Below the pieces are notes generated by a model. It saw nothing but the letters and a program-made list of their open reading frames with translations, was not told where the DNA came from and searched no databases. A DNA stretch of 43,670 nt from positions 1 through 43,670 of the forward strand of contig NZ_JAQYWB010000049.1 of assembly GCF_030145185.1 (NCBI RefSeq), read 5' to 3'. This stretch comes from Desulfoluna sp. (GTDB taxonomy: Bacteria; Desulfobacterota; Desulfobacteria; Desulfobacterales; Desulfolunaceae). The position numbers were made by a program, and so were the translations under genes. This document shows positions 1-7,987 of this stretch, piece by piece. How positions within the stretch are numbered: position 1 is the first letter of the stretch; each line of letters begins with the position of its first letter.

Positions 1-99
1 TGCGCTCATATGCAAGGCATCAGAGCTGAAGATGTAGTGGTTTACCTCAAAGCTCTGATAACGCGGCAGATGAGTGCACCCGGCTCGCCCGAAGGGTGA
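1..99 (+). CDS. C-terminal end of an unidentified protein (partial)
   Basis: Frame 1 is open from the first base and stops with TGA at 97-99. It gives a plausible C-terminus (residues such as GIRAEDVVVYLKALITRQM) that I cannot assign to a family. The last six or so codons lie inside the left end of a dispersed repeat (79-230), so the repeat appears to supply the stop codon. The original gene may have ended differently before the repeat inserted. The start and most of the gene lie outside the window. It could also be a chance open frame. Confidence 0.35.
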   Translation, partial: CAHMQGIRAEDVVVYLKALITRQMSAPGSPEG

Positions 100-230
100 G
101 AAAATCAAACAGAATACCGTGGATTACATTTTGCATTTTTGAAATGACTGAAAATATTACCGCAAAGAACTGTAATTACGAATTATTCCTTAGTCCTGAT
201 TGTTTTTTCATGAAATATTCGGGATAGGGC
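79..230. repeat. Dispersed repeat family C, copy 1
   Basis: About 150 bp, shared with 4213-4731 (interrupted) and 17425-17571. Common internal blocks are AGAATACCGTGGATTACATT and AAGAACTGTAATTA, and the right end is TCATGAAATATTCGGGATAG. The best-preserved copy (17425) has terminal inverted repeats CCCGGATATTTCA / TGAAATATCCGGG, which suggests a MITE-like element without coding capacity. In this copy the left terminus is altered (CCCGGCTCGCCCGAAGGG). Confidence 0.85.
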
Positions 231-258
231 GCTGGCTTTCCCCGGCGGTCATGGTGAA

Positions 259-275
259 TTTTACAATCTGTAAAA
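259..275. promoter_or_regulatory. Perfect inverted repeat TTTTACA-ATC-TGTAAAA
   Basis: A 17-bp palindrome with 7-bp arms lies in the 257-bp interval between repeat C and the histidine kinase gene at 488. Its size and symmetry fit a dimeric regulator site, but no regulator is identifiable. A TATAAT hexamer at 352-357 is a possible -10, but it has no good -35. Nothing else was recognised in 231-487. Confidence 0.3.
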
Positions 276-487
276 GATATGTACATCCCCGCCGCCTGAG
301 TTCTTTTTATGTCCGGTGAGCAGGATCGGGCAATCTATTGATATTCAGGTCTATAATTCCGAACCTTTCTTCTTGCTCTCATTGGCACAGTCGTTGCCAC
401 TGTTTGATAGAGGCACATGGGAAAAGAGATCCGCAAACGGTGGTTTCCCATCCTCAGAAGTGACCTCAGGCACAGGATATTCAGGTT

Positions 488-2665
488 GTGAAAAGACCAA
501 AGACGGGAAAACACCAGACACCGACCCTGAAACCATCCTATCGGTACCAGCGTTCGGGAATAGAGAAAAGTATTATCATTATGGTGGCCCTGACGGCGCT
601 TATTTTTGTTGCCGCCAGTGCGGTGATGTCCCAGTGGTCTATTCGGGCCATGAGCCAGATTGTGAGGGATCAGTTCAATAGAGAGCAGATGGTTGTGGCA
701 CACAACGTCAGGGACTTTATTGAAATGAAATTTTCGGCATTAAATCGGGAGATGGTCGTTTTGTCCCGTGAGATAGAAAATGAGGGTGATCCCGAAAAGG
801 CGATTAAAATGACCCTTGCCCGTGTCATCGAATTCGGCGTCAGTAAAATTGAATACCGTGACACAGAGGCAGGCATGGTTTATACCGGCGCTCCTTTCCA
901 TGACGAACTTCTTCGGGCTTCTCTTGGAACGCAGCCGCTGCTTCCTTTTAATCTGGACGCCGACAGCCAGGGAGAATTGAGATTTTCAAGGCCGCAAAAG
1001 ACCCCCTCCGGTCTTTTTATTTTGCTGGGTATCCCCGTGGGCGGACAGGGTTCCGGGAGTCTGGTCTGTCACGTGAACATCTCATGGCTTCTTGGCCCCT
1101 CCATTAAGACGATCCGTTCCGGGCGGACCGGGTACGCATGGATTATCGATTGTGACGGAAATTTTCTGTATCACCCTGATGTCACATTTACCGGCCAGAA
1201 CGCATTTATAGCGCGGAAATCAAAATTTCCTGACCTCTCTTTTGTGGCGATCAATAAAATTCAACGGGAGGAGATGCTCAAAGGAAACCAGGGCTCGGGG
1301 TCGTATATGGCGGGATGGCATCGGGGGCAGACAGGCCCGATCGAAAAACTGATCGCATACACGCCCGTGACGATCGCAGAGGCCCCGGCTCAGACGTGGT
1401 CGATTGCGGTGGTGGCCCCTGTTTCGGAAGTGGAGGCCGCCGTGAGGGAAAAATACAATCGCCAGTTTTATGCCCAGCTGGCCGTGATCCTGATTATTAT
1501 CGGCAGTGCTTCGGTCATCATGTTTTTTGAAGTGAAATGGTCCGGGTATATGGAGAAAGAGGCCAATCGTCAGACCGATGAGCTCGTAAAATCCGAGGCG
1601 AAATACCGATCCCTTGTGGAGAGTGCGGAAGACTTTATCTTTACCGTCGATCGCAACGGGATTTTTCAGTCCATGAACAGCTTTACGTCAAATTTTTTTG
1701 AATGCAGGGCAGAGGATCATCTCGGCAAGGGGCTCTCGTCTTTGTTTCCTCTTGAGTTGAGCCGGAAGATGGAGCGGCTTTTTCACAGAATTTTTGAAAG
1801 TAAAAAAAGCATCCGAAAGGAGGCCCGGTTTGACCTAGGTGGCGCGCAGATCTTTATCGACGCCAACATGGTGCCTGTGCGCAGCGAAGAGGGGCCGGTC
1901 AACTTGGTCCTCTGCATTGCACGGGATATTACGGAAGATAAAAAACTGGAGCGTCATCTGATCCATACAGAGAAGCTGGCCTCCCTGGGAACACTGGCTG
2001 CCGGGGTTGCCCACGAGGTGAACAACCCCTTGGGCGTGATCCTTGGCTTTTGTGACCTTTTATTGCGCAAAAAAGACCCGGCCTCCCAGGAGTACGAGGA
2101 CCTTAAAACCATCGAACGCCAAGGGCTTCATTGCAAAGAGATCGTCGAAAACTTGCTGAGTTTTGTGCGTACCGGAGAAAATCAGGGGCCTCGACACACG
2201 GATTTGAACCTTTGCCTGAAAGACGTGATTCAGATCGTCAGGCATCGGCTGGCCAAAGAAAAAATTGATTTAACCACCGATCTCCTGGACACTCTGCCCC
2301 TTGTCAGGGGCGATTTTCATAAGCTTCAGCAGGTGTTTCTTAATTTGATTAACAACGCCGCCGATGCAATGCCTGAAGGTGGGTCTCTGACCCTTCGGAC
2401 ATCCATGGATACGCATCACGACATGGCAGAGATTGTGGTTCAGGATGAAGGCATCGCCATCGCAGAGAAAGATATCGATCATATATTTGAGCCGTTTTTT
2501 ACCACCAAACCCGAGGGAAGGGGAACAGGACTCGGCCTGTTTGTGAGTTACGGCATCATCACAGGGTTTGGGGGGATTATGGCGTGTGAGAGCAGGGCGC
2601 ATTCTTCATCAGATGCCGCAGACGGCGGGACAACCTTTACTGTCAAGCTGATGGTTAAATCGTGA
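488..2665 (+). CDS. Cache/PAS membrane histidine kinase
   Basis: 725-aa sensor kinase that would autophosphorylate and pass phosphate to the regulator encoded 9 bp downstream. An N-terminal cytoplasmic basic stretch is followed by TM1 (about 28-50), a periplasmic Cache-like domain (about 52-325, with a GYAWIIDCDGNFLYHP motif), TM2 (about 327-347), PAS (about 368-485), HisKA with phosphoacceptor H509 (GVAHEVNNPLG), and an HATPase domain with N-box around N618-N623 and G2 box GRGTGLGL near 678. The G1 box reads DEGIAI (D653) where DxGxGI is usual, so its second Gly is Ala657. The start is GTG at 488. ATG at 581 is an alternative but would remove the basic N-terminus and part of TM1. The ligand is unknown. 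Confidence 0.9.
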   Translation: MKRPKTGKHQTPTLKPSYRYQRSGIEKSIIIMVALTALIFVAASAVMSQWSIRAMSQIVRDQFNREQMVVAHNVRDFIEMKFSALNREMVVLSREIENEGDPEKAIKMTLARVIEFGVSKIEYRDTEAGMVYTGAPFHDELLRASLGTQPLLPFNLDADSQGELRFSRPQKTPSGLFILLGIPVGGQGSGSLVCHVNISWLLGPSIKTIRSGRTGYAWIIDCDGNFLYHPDVTFTGQNAFIARKSKFPDLSFVAINKIQREEMLKGNQGSGSYMAGWHRGQTGPIEKLIAYTPVTIAEAPAQTWSIAVVAPVSEVEAAVREKYNRQFYAQLAVILIIIGSASVIMFFEVKWSGYMEKEANRQTDELVKSEAKYRSLVESAEDFIFTVDRNGIFQSMNSFTSNFFECRAEDHLGKGLSSLFPLELSRKMERLFHRIFESKKSIRKEARFDLGGAQIFIDANMVPVRSEEGPVNLVLCIARDITEDKKLERHLIHTEKLASLGTLAAGVAHEVNNPLGVILGFCDLLLRKKDPASQEYEDLKTIERQGLHCKEIVENLLSFVRTGENQGPRHTDLNLCLKDVIQIVRHRLAKEKIDLTTDLLDTLPLVRGDFHKLQQVFLNLINNAADAMPEGGSLTLRTSMDTHHDMAEIVVQDEGIAIAEKDIDHIFEPFFTTKPEGRGTGLGLFVSYGIITGFGGIMACESRAHSSSDAADGGTTFTVKLMVKS

Positions 2666-2674
2666 GGAGGAAAG

Positions 2675-4108
2675 ATGAGCGGTCGTATTCTGATAGTCGA
2701 TGATGAAAAGGACATGTTGACACTGCTTGGCAGGATTGTTTCTGAAGATACGAATTATACGGCTGTCACGGAGAACAACCCGGAAAAAGCCCTTGAGATG
2801 TTGAGAGAGGAGCCCTTCGATTTGGTCATGACCGACTTGAACATGCCCGGGATGTCCGGGATCACCCTGATGGAAAAGGTCCGGGCGATGCGTCCAGATA
2901 TATCGGTGGTGATTCTGACGGCCTATGCCACCATTGAGACGGCGGTGGAAGCGACACGCAAAGGGGCAGACGATTATCTCACCAAGCCCTTTCGTCGGGA
3001 ACGGCTGCTGGTTACTCTGGATCGGGTGATGAAGTGCCAGCGGGTGGTGAGAGAAAACAGGCAGCTTCGCAAGGCCCTTGAAAAAAAGAACGATCTTTCC
3101 ATCATCGGATCCACGGCCTCCATGGCCGATGTGTTCCAGCGCATTCGGCAGGCAGCGCCCACCTCCGGCACGGTGCTGATTACGGGTCCCAGTGGCACGG
3201 GTAAAGAGCTGGTGGCCCGGGCCATCCACAAGAACAGCCGGAGGCGTGAAAAAAATATGGTGACGATCAACTGCGCAGCCATTCCTGAGAATATGATCGA
3301 AAGCGAGCTGTTCGGATACGTCAAGGGGGCCTTCACCGGGGCCGTGGTGGATAAGCCTGGCCTGGTGGAAGAGGCGCAAGGGGGGACCCTGTTCTTAGAT
3401 GAAATCGGAGACCTGAACCCTGGGTTTCAGACAAAATTGCTCCGGCTGCTTCAGGAAGGGGAGTACCGCCCCGTCGGCAGCGTTAAAACTCTGAAAGCAG
3501 ACCTCCGGTTTATTGCGGCCACCAACAAAAATCTGGAACAGGCCATGGTGGAAAAAACATTTCGGGCCGATCTTTTTTATCGCCTCAACGTGATTCGTAT
3601 GGAGATCCCTTCCCTTGGCGAGAGAAGGGAGGATATTCCCATTCTTTGCCATCATTTTTTTACCAAATATGCGGCACTCAATGGAAAGACGATTCAGGGG
3701 ATCGCGGCACATGCCCTCCAGGTGCTCAAGGAGAGGAATTACCCTGGCAACGTCCGGGAGCTTGAAAATATCATCGAACGGGGCGTCATTTTTTGCAACG
3801 GAGAGACCCTGACTCTTGCGGATCTGGGACTCGCCGGACCGAATCAGGGGTGTCTTCCCCGGATGAATTTAGAAAAACCTATGATGAGCTTTAAAGACGC
3901 CAAAGACGAAAATATCCGGACCTTTCACGACCTTTATATCCGTACTCTCCTGAAAGAGAGCGGCGGGAACATCAGCAAGGCCGCTGAAACGGCAGGGATA
4001 CAGAGGCAGTATCTTCACCGCCTGATGAAGGAATCGCACATTGAAGCCGATGAGTTCAGGGGCAAGAAATCGGATTCTGCCAAGGATCTTTTTCTGGTCG
4101 CTGGCTAA
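2675..4108 (+). CDS. Sigma-54-dependent response regulator (NtrC/AtoC type)
   Basis: 477-aa transcription activator and clear partner of the upstream kinase: the gap is 9 bp and there is a strong GGAGGA ribosome site. It has a receiver domain (1-120, phosphoacceptor D54 in MTDLNMPGM, K104), a AAA+ sigma-54 interaction domain (about 141-375) with Walker A GPSGTGKE near 171-178, the sigma-54 contact loop GAFTGA at 218-223 and Walker B GGTLFLDEIG near 236-245, and a C-terminal Fis-type helix-turn-helix (about 430-455, GGNISKAAETAGIQRQYLHR). All hallmark residues are present, so it should be an active enhancer-binding protein. Its targets cannot be read from the window, since no convincing sigma-54 promoter was found. 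Confidence 0.96.
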   Translation: MSGRILIVDDEKDMLTLLGRIVSEDTNYTAVTENNPEKALEMLREEPFDLVMTDLNMPGMSGITLMEKVRAMRPDISVVILTAYATIETAVEATRKGADDYLTKPFRRERLLVTLDRVMKCQRVVRENRQLRKALEKKNDLSIIGSTASMADVFQRIRQAAPTSGTVLITGPSGTGKELVARAIHKNSRRREKNMVTINCAAIPENMIESELFGYVKGAFTGAVVDKPGLVEEAQGGTLFLDEIGDLNPGFQTKLLRLLQEGEYRPVGSVKTLKADLRFIAATNKNLEQAMVEKTFRADLFYRLNVIRMEIPSLGERREDIPILCHHFFTKYAALNGKTIQGIAAHALQVLKERNYPGNVRELENIIERGVIFCNGETLTLADLGLAGPNQGCLPRMNLEKPMMSFKDAKDENIRTFHDLYIRTLLKESGGNISKAAETAGIQRQYLHRLMKESHIEADEFRGKKSDSAKDLFLVAG

Positions 4109-4164
4109 GTCCGGATCCGGCCTTTGACCAGATATCCGTTGGCGTAAAAGACCTGTTTTTAGAG

Positions 4165-4201
4165 AAAGCAGACTACTTATTTTAAGTGGTCTGCTTTTTT
4201 T
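4165..4201 (+). terminator. Rho-independent terminator after the two-component pair
   Basis: A 14-bp stem (AAAGCAGACTACTT / AAGTGGTCTGCTTT, one G-U pair) with a short AT loop is followed by a run of T. It lies 57 bp after the response regulator stop codon. Confidence 0.93.
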
Positions 4202-4212
4202 GTTTGCCCTAT

Positions 4213-4324
4213 CCCGGCTCGCCCGAAGGATGAGAAAATCAAACAGAATACCGTGGATTACATTTTGCTTTTTGAAAATAGCAGAATTTTTCATAGCAAC
4301 CCTCTGTAATAACCGTTCATTGAC
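4213..4324. repeat. Dispersed repeat family C, copy 2, left part
   Basis: Matches positions 79 onward (CCCGGCTCGCCCGAAGG, AGAATACCGTGGATTACATT) and diverges toward 4324. The right part resumes at 4690 after the inserted element 4325-4689. Confidence 0.8.
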
Positions 4325-4689
4325 GTAGCTATTCAGCTATCCATTTTTTCTTTATAACCCCGGCCTGACAGCACCCTACGCTTTTCGTCTTCCCCGCGCA
4401 GGCGGGAATCCATGTATGAAAATCCGTATCGTCCTCATTTTTACAATGCAGTACCGGGTGGATGCGTAGGGTGCGCCTTGCGCACCGTCAGGCGTATCGT
4501 AATCCGGAAACACCGCATTTTGAAATAAGACGCGTGGCCATCGTTCACTTGCGAGGCCGATGGTCCTCTCTACGGTAGAAGGTGCGGGAGCCGCACCCTA
4601 CGCGGTGATGAAAAGGTGTGACGTATTGGCATTTGAATCTTTCTGTCATTTGCCTCGACGACCTGGCGAAGGCAAACTGAATAGTTACT
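4325..4689. mobile_element. MITE-like element D, complete copy
   Basis: 365-bp non-coding element bounded by imperfect terminal inverted repeats, GTAGCTATTCAG on the left and CTGAATAGTTAC on the right (11 of 12 positions). A second copy at 20889-21212 is nearly identical over about 325 bp. It contains smaller palindromic blocks (CGTAGGGTGCGCC..., GCGGGAGCCGCACCC..., CCCGCGCAGGCGGG). It appears to have inserted into repeat C, whose two parts flank it. No transposase is present, so movement would need a factor supplied in trans. Confidence 0.75.
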
Positions 4690-4731
4690 CATTGTCTTAA
4701 TCTAATCGTTTCTCATGAAATATCCGGGATA
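4690..4731. repeat. Dispersed repeat family C, copy 2, right part
   Basis: Continues the family C sequence after the inserted element D (CTCATGAAATATCCGGGATAG end, compare 210-226 and 17551-17571). The remaining 4732-5002 interval holds no gene I can support. It must carry the promoter and leader of the exchanger gene, but no clear hexamers stand out. Confidence 0.75.
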
Positions 4732-5002
4732 GATGCCACAGAGGGGACACGGGCTGTCCACAGTGAAGTGACATTGCTGAATGGTAAGTGTCCACCCACA
4801 GGTTTTGTCTGGTGTCTGTCTTCAGGAGAGTGACAGGAAAAAAGGTGTGCTTTACTCATTGAAATCAGGGGCCTACTGGGTTTTACTTCTTTTCTTAATT
4901 TGTTGGTACGCCTTTTGTAATAACTACTACAGAAGTGAACGTCGGCAAGCAACGTACCGGCTTCGTTATTTATAAGGAATGTTGATTCAGGAAGGAGGGT
5001 TT

Positions 5003-6073
5003 ATGCAACACACTATCTGGCAATGGATCGGAGATGAAGCCTTGCTGTCGCAAGCGTTATCCGCTCTGTCAACTCCGGCCTTGCTGGGCGTAATTGTCGT
5101 CTGCATCATTTTGCTGTCCAAAGGGGCGGATTGGATGATCGACGGCGTTGTTGACCTGGCAACACGGACGGGGATTCCCAAAATAGTAATCGGTGCAACG
5201 ATTATCTCTCTGGGAACCACCATGCCCGAGGCTTTTGTTTCCGTCATGGCGGCCTTCATGGGGAACCCTGGGCTGGCCCTTGGCAACGGGGTGGGCTCCA
5301 TCATCGCGGATACCGGTCTGATTTTCGGACTCACATGCATCCTGGCAGCGGTCCCGGTCAATCGGTTTATCCTTAACAGGACCGGCTGGGTGCAGGTGGG
5401 CTCTGCAACCCTTCTCGTTTTTATTGCCGTGGTTGTGTTTTTTACCTCCTCGGGCGCTCCGGTGATCGGTCGATCCATCGGGATCTTTTTTCTGATCCTG
5501 CTGGCGGTCTATATGTACGCCACCTTCATGTGGTCAAAGCATGGCTCCCTGCAGGGTGACGAAGAGGCAGACAGTGACGAGGGGGATGAAGCCGAGCTGA
5601 TGGGGCTCTTCCAGTGTTGGCTCATGGTCATCGGCGGTCTCTTCTTCGTTGTTCTCGGTGCCCGTATTCTGGTCCCGAGTGCCTCGGAGATCGCCCTGCG
5701 GTTTGGCGTGCCTGAAGATGTTATCGCCGCGACCATGGTGGCCTTTGGAACCTCCCTGCCGGAACTTATGACCGCCATTTCGGCGATCCGAAAAGGCTAC
5801 CCCGAAATCACCGTCGGCAACATCGTCGGTGCCGATGTTCTCAATTGCCTCTTCGTTATCGGAGCGGCTGCCACGGCCAAGCCCCTGGCCATTCCACAGA
5901 ATTTCTATTTCTTCCACTTTCCGGCCATGCTCATCATCCTCTGGTCTTTCAGGGCCTTTATTACGATGAACAAGGACGGCAAGTTTAAACGGGTACAGGG
6001 TTATTGGCTACTCGGCGTCTATATCAGCTATGTGGTGCTTCAGTACGCGTTGAATGTGAAATTACCGGCTTAA
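5003..6073 (+). CDS. CaCA-family Na+/Ca2+-type cation exchanger
   Basis: 356-aa polytopic inner-membrane antiporter of the CaCA superfamily (YrbG/CaxA-like), expected to swap Ca2+ or a related cation for Na+ or H+. Both signature alpha-repeats are visible: GATIISLGTTMPEAFVSVMA with GNGVGSIIADTG in the first half, and AATMVAFGTSLPELMTAI with VGNIVGADVLN in the second. The inverted-topology halves are separated by an acidic cytoplasmic loop (residues about 182-195, DEEADSDEGDEAE). The start is ATG 5003, preceded by a strong GAAGGAGGG site. An in-frame ATG at 4979 lies upstream of that site and is less likely. The TSUP gene follows 64 bp downstream. Confidence 0.93.
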   Translation: MQHTIWQWIGDEALLSQALSALSTPALLGVIVVCIILLSKGADWMIDGVVDLATRTGIPKIVIGATIISLGTTMPEAFVSVMAAFMGNPGLALGNGVGSIIADTGLIFGLTCILAAVPVNRFILNRTGWVQVGSATLLVFIAVVVFFTSSGAPVIGRSIGIFFLILLAVYMYATFMWSKHGSLQGDEEADSDEGDEAELMGLFQCWLMVIGGLFFVVLGARILVPSASEIALRFGVPEDVIAATMVAFGTSLPELMTAISAIRKGYPEITVGNIVGADVLNCLFVIGAAATAKPLAIPQNFYFFHFPAMLIILWSFRAFITMNKDGKFKRVQGYWLLGVYISYVVLQYALNVKLPA

Positions 6074-6137
6074 AATGAACGTAAAAGACAGGACAAAATA
6101 AACAGGAAACAGGATTGGACTGAAAAGGAGAGAACGT

Positions 6138-7178
6138 ATGACTGGACATGAAAACAAGAACATGGGCTGGGAAGTGGCCCGGGAGCTGGAGAAAGAGAAG
6201 CAGACCATCGCAGAGCGGTTTATTCCCGAGTGGCGCCATATCCGCGCCGCTCTGGGGGCTGTGTTTGTCTTTTTTCTGGTGTTTCTCCTGGGCATCTGGC
6301 TGGCAGGAAACCCCTTTGAGCCCACGGTCAGGATTCAGTCCGACTGGGTCGTCGCACACGGCCTTCAGGGAAACCAGTGGACCATCGTCTGGAGTGTGGT
6401 TCTTTTGGCCGCATTTTTTGAGTTCATGGACGCCTCTGCGGGCATGGGCTTCGGGACCGCGTTGACCCCGATCCTTCTCGTGATTGGCTTTGACCCCAAG
6501 CAGATCGTGCCGGTGGTCATGGTTCAACAGGGCGTGGCAGGCATTGTCGGTGCCTTCCTTCACCGGGAATTTGAGAACGTGGAGTGGAAGTTCAGCCCCA
6601 TGTCTGAAACCGTCCGGCTCTGGCTTATTATTGCGGTGACAGGATGTATCGCGGTGGCCATCTCCATCTGCGGTGTCTACAAATACCTCCATGTGGACAA
6701 GGTCTGGATCAAGCTCTATGTGGCATGCCTGCTTCTCATGATGGGTGTGATCTCCGTTTGGAGCGCCAAGAAAGACATGCCTTATAAACCGAATAAGATG
6801 ATCGGGTTTGCTGCCCTGGCTGGGTTCAACAAAGGGGTCGGCGGCGGGGGCTACGGGCCGGTTGTGACCATCGGTGGCCTTCTCTCCGGTGTGCCTGTCA
6901 AGAGTATGCTGGCTGTGACGGCTATCTGTGAAGGCACGGTCAGTACCTTTGCCATTGTTGTCTGGCTGGCGCTTCTCTCCAGCGGTGTTCAGATTGACTA
7001 TCTGCTGCTGCCGTCCATGATGCTCGCGACCATGTTCTCTGCGGTTGCGGCACCTTACATGACCCGCGTCTTCCCGGAAAAATTGTGGAAAATCATTGTC
7101 CCGGCTTACTGCCTGATCGTGGCTGTGCTCTGCTTCTACAAGATTATTCCAGGGATCTATGCAAAACTCGTCGGCTGA
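6138..7178 (+). CDS. TauE/SafE (TSUP) family membrane exporter
   Basis: 346-aa integral membrane protein with about eight hydrophobic segments and the TSUP-type repeat: AAFFEFMDASAGMGFGTALTP in the first half and GFNKGVGGGGYGPVVTIGG in the second. The family moves sulfite, sulfonates or sulfoacetate-type organosulfur anions. The substrate here is not readable. The N-terminal 35 residues are charged and cytoplasmic. An AAGGAGAG ribosome site precedes the start. It is co-oriented with the exchanger upstream and the Cys-rich membrane protein downstream. A GC-rich hairpin at 7227-7253 separates it from the latter, so read-through may be partial. Confidence 0.9.
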   Translation: MTGHENKNMGWEVARELEKEKQTIAERFIPEWRHIRAALGAVFVFFLVFLLGIWLAGNPFEPTVRIQSDWVVAHGLQGNQWTIVWSVVLLAAFFEFMDASAGMGFGTALTPILLVIGFDPKQIVPVVMVQQGVAGIVGAFLHREFENVEWKFSPMSETVRLWLIIAVTGCIAVAISICGVYKYLHVDKVWIKLYVACLLLMMGVISVWSAKKDMPYKPNKMIGFAALAGFNKGVGGGGYGPVVTIGGLLSGVPVKSMLAVTAICEGTVSTFAIVVWLALLSSGVQIDYLLLPSMMLATMFSAVAAPYMTRVFPEKLWKIIVPAYCLIVAVLCFYKIIPGIYAKLVG

Positions 7179-7226
7179 TCTCCTCAGCAGTTGAGATGAC
7201 CCGATGACGATCATATCGTCAGACCT

Positions 7227-7253
7227 CTCCCTCCCCGATTTCGGGGGAGGGAG
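7227..7253 (+). terminator. GC-rich hairpin between TSUP gene and next gene
   Basis: A 10-bp perfect stem CTCCCTCCCC / GGGGAGGGAG with a 7-nt loop lies 49 bp after the TSUP stop codon. There is no T-run, so it is more likely a pause, stability or attenuating structure than a complete intrinsic terminator. Confidence 0.5.
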
Positions 7254-7342
7254 ACCCGACGGGATTTCGCGGTGCCGGGTTTGGAGAAGAACGAAAATGC
7301 CGGGCGGACAGCGGCCGGAGCTTGGATGAAAGGAGAGATGAA

Positions 7343-7840
7343 ATGAACGGCAACCCAATGGATCAGAGTCAGTATTTACGAAAACGCACCCACAGTATCG
7401 GGGTGAGCATGATTGTCATGGGGGGGTCGTTTTTCCTCTATTACCTTGGGCTTTTCGGAAATGTCCAGGGCCCGTTGACGCCGTCGACCCTCGGTGCTTC
7501 ATTGGCTGGGCTGGGGCTGACGAAGAAGCATATGCTCTTGTTCTTCCTTTCATTTTTTATAATGTCATTGATCTGGAATCATCTGTTTAACCTCACCGCT
7601 TTTGTGACAGGGGCTCGGCGGCGCTGCCTCGGCGAGGATGAGGAGGGCCATGTCTGTGGCGCGGTGACCCGGAAAATCAAGGGGATCTCTGCGATCGGTG
7701 AAAAGGTGGTTCAGTATGAATGCGCACAGGGGCATCTGTGCACCGAGGCTCATTTTGAGGCGGTGAAAAAAGGGGTGGTCAGCTATACGGTCACCGTTGC
7801 CGCCCTGATGTTTTGTGTCATCGTGATGTATTGTTCGTGA
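7343..7840 (+). CDS. Small membrane protein with a Cys4-type cytoplasmic segment
   Basis: 165-aa protein of unknown function. There are two N-terminal membrane segments (about 19-38 and 63-82) and one C-terminal segment (about 143-163). The loop between the second and third TM has a CxxxxxxxxxCG ... YEC-x4-C arrangement (residues about 94-136), which looks like a zinc- or metal-binding ribbon. The start chosen is ATG 7343 behind an AAGGAGAG site. The TTG at 7322 is in frame but has no site. The position after CaCA and TSUP genes suggests a transport-related accessory role, which is inference only. Confidence 0.7.
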   Translation: MNGNPMDQSQYLRKRTHSIGVSMIVMGGSFFLYYLGLFGNVQGPLTPSTLGASLAGLGLTKKHMLLFFLSFFIMSLIWNHLFNLTAFVTGARRRCLGEDEEGHVCGAVTRKIKGISAIGEKVVQYECAQGHLCTEAHFEAVKKGVVSYTVTVAALMFCVIVMYCS

Positions 7841-7877
7841 ACTGCCCGTGCGTTGGGGAATTTTTTGTTCCCGTTGA

Positions 7878-7909
7878 GGCCGGGCCGCTGTTAAGTGGTC
7901 TGGCCTTGT
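7878..7909 (+). terminator. Probable terminator after the CaCA/TSUP group
   Basis: A 12-bp stem GGCCGGGCCGCT / AGTGGTCTGGCC (three G-U pairs) with a GTTA loop is followed by TTGTTGC. The T-rich tail is weak. It lies 37 bp after the stop at 7840. Confidence 0.55.
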
Positions 7910-7987
7910 TGCGTTGCCTGAGGTGAAACCAAAAGGATGGCGTGCGACCGGAGGTCACCTCCATTCTTTGTTCAAACAGGTTTTTAA

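Noticed and set aside
4781-4975. 64-aa plus-strand frame before the cation exchanger
   Set aside because: No ribosome site or recognisable homology. One hydrophobic stretch alone is not enough.
6024-7358. 444-aa minus-strand open frame
   Set aside because: It lies fully antisense to the TSUP exporter gene, has a His/Pro/Arg-rich shadow composition and no domain.
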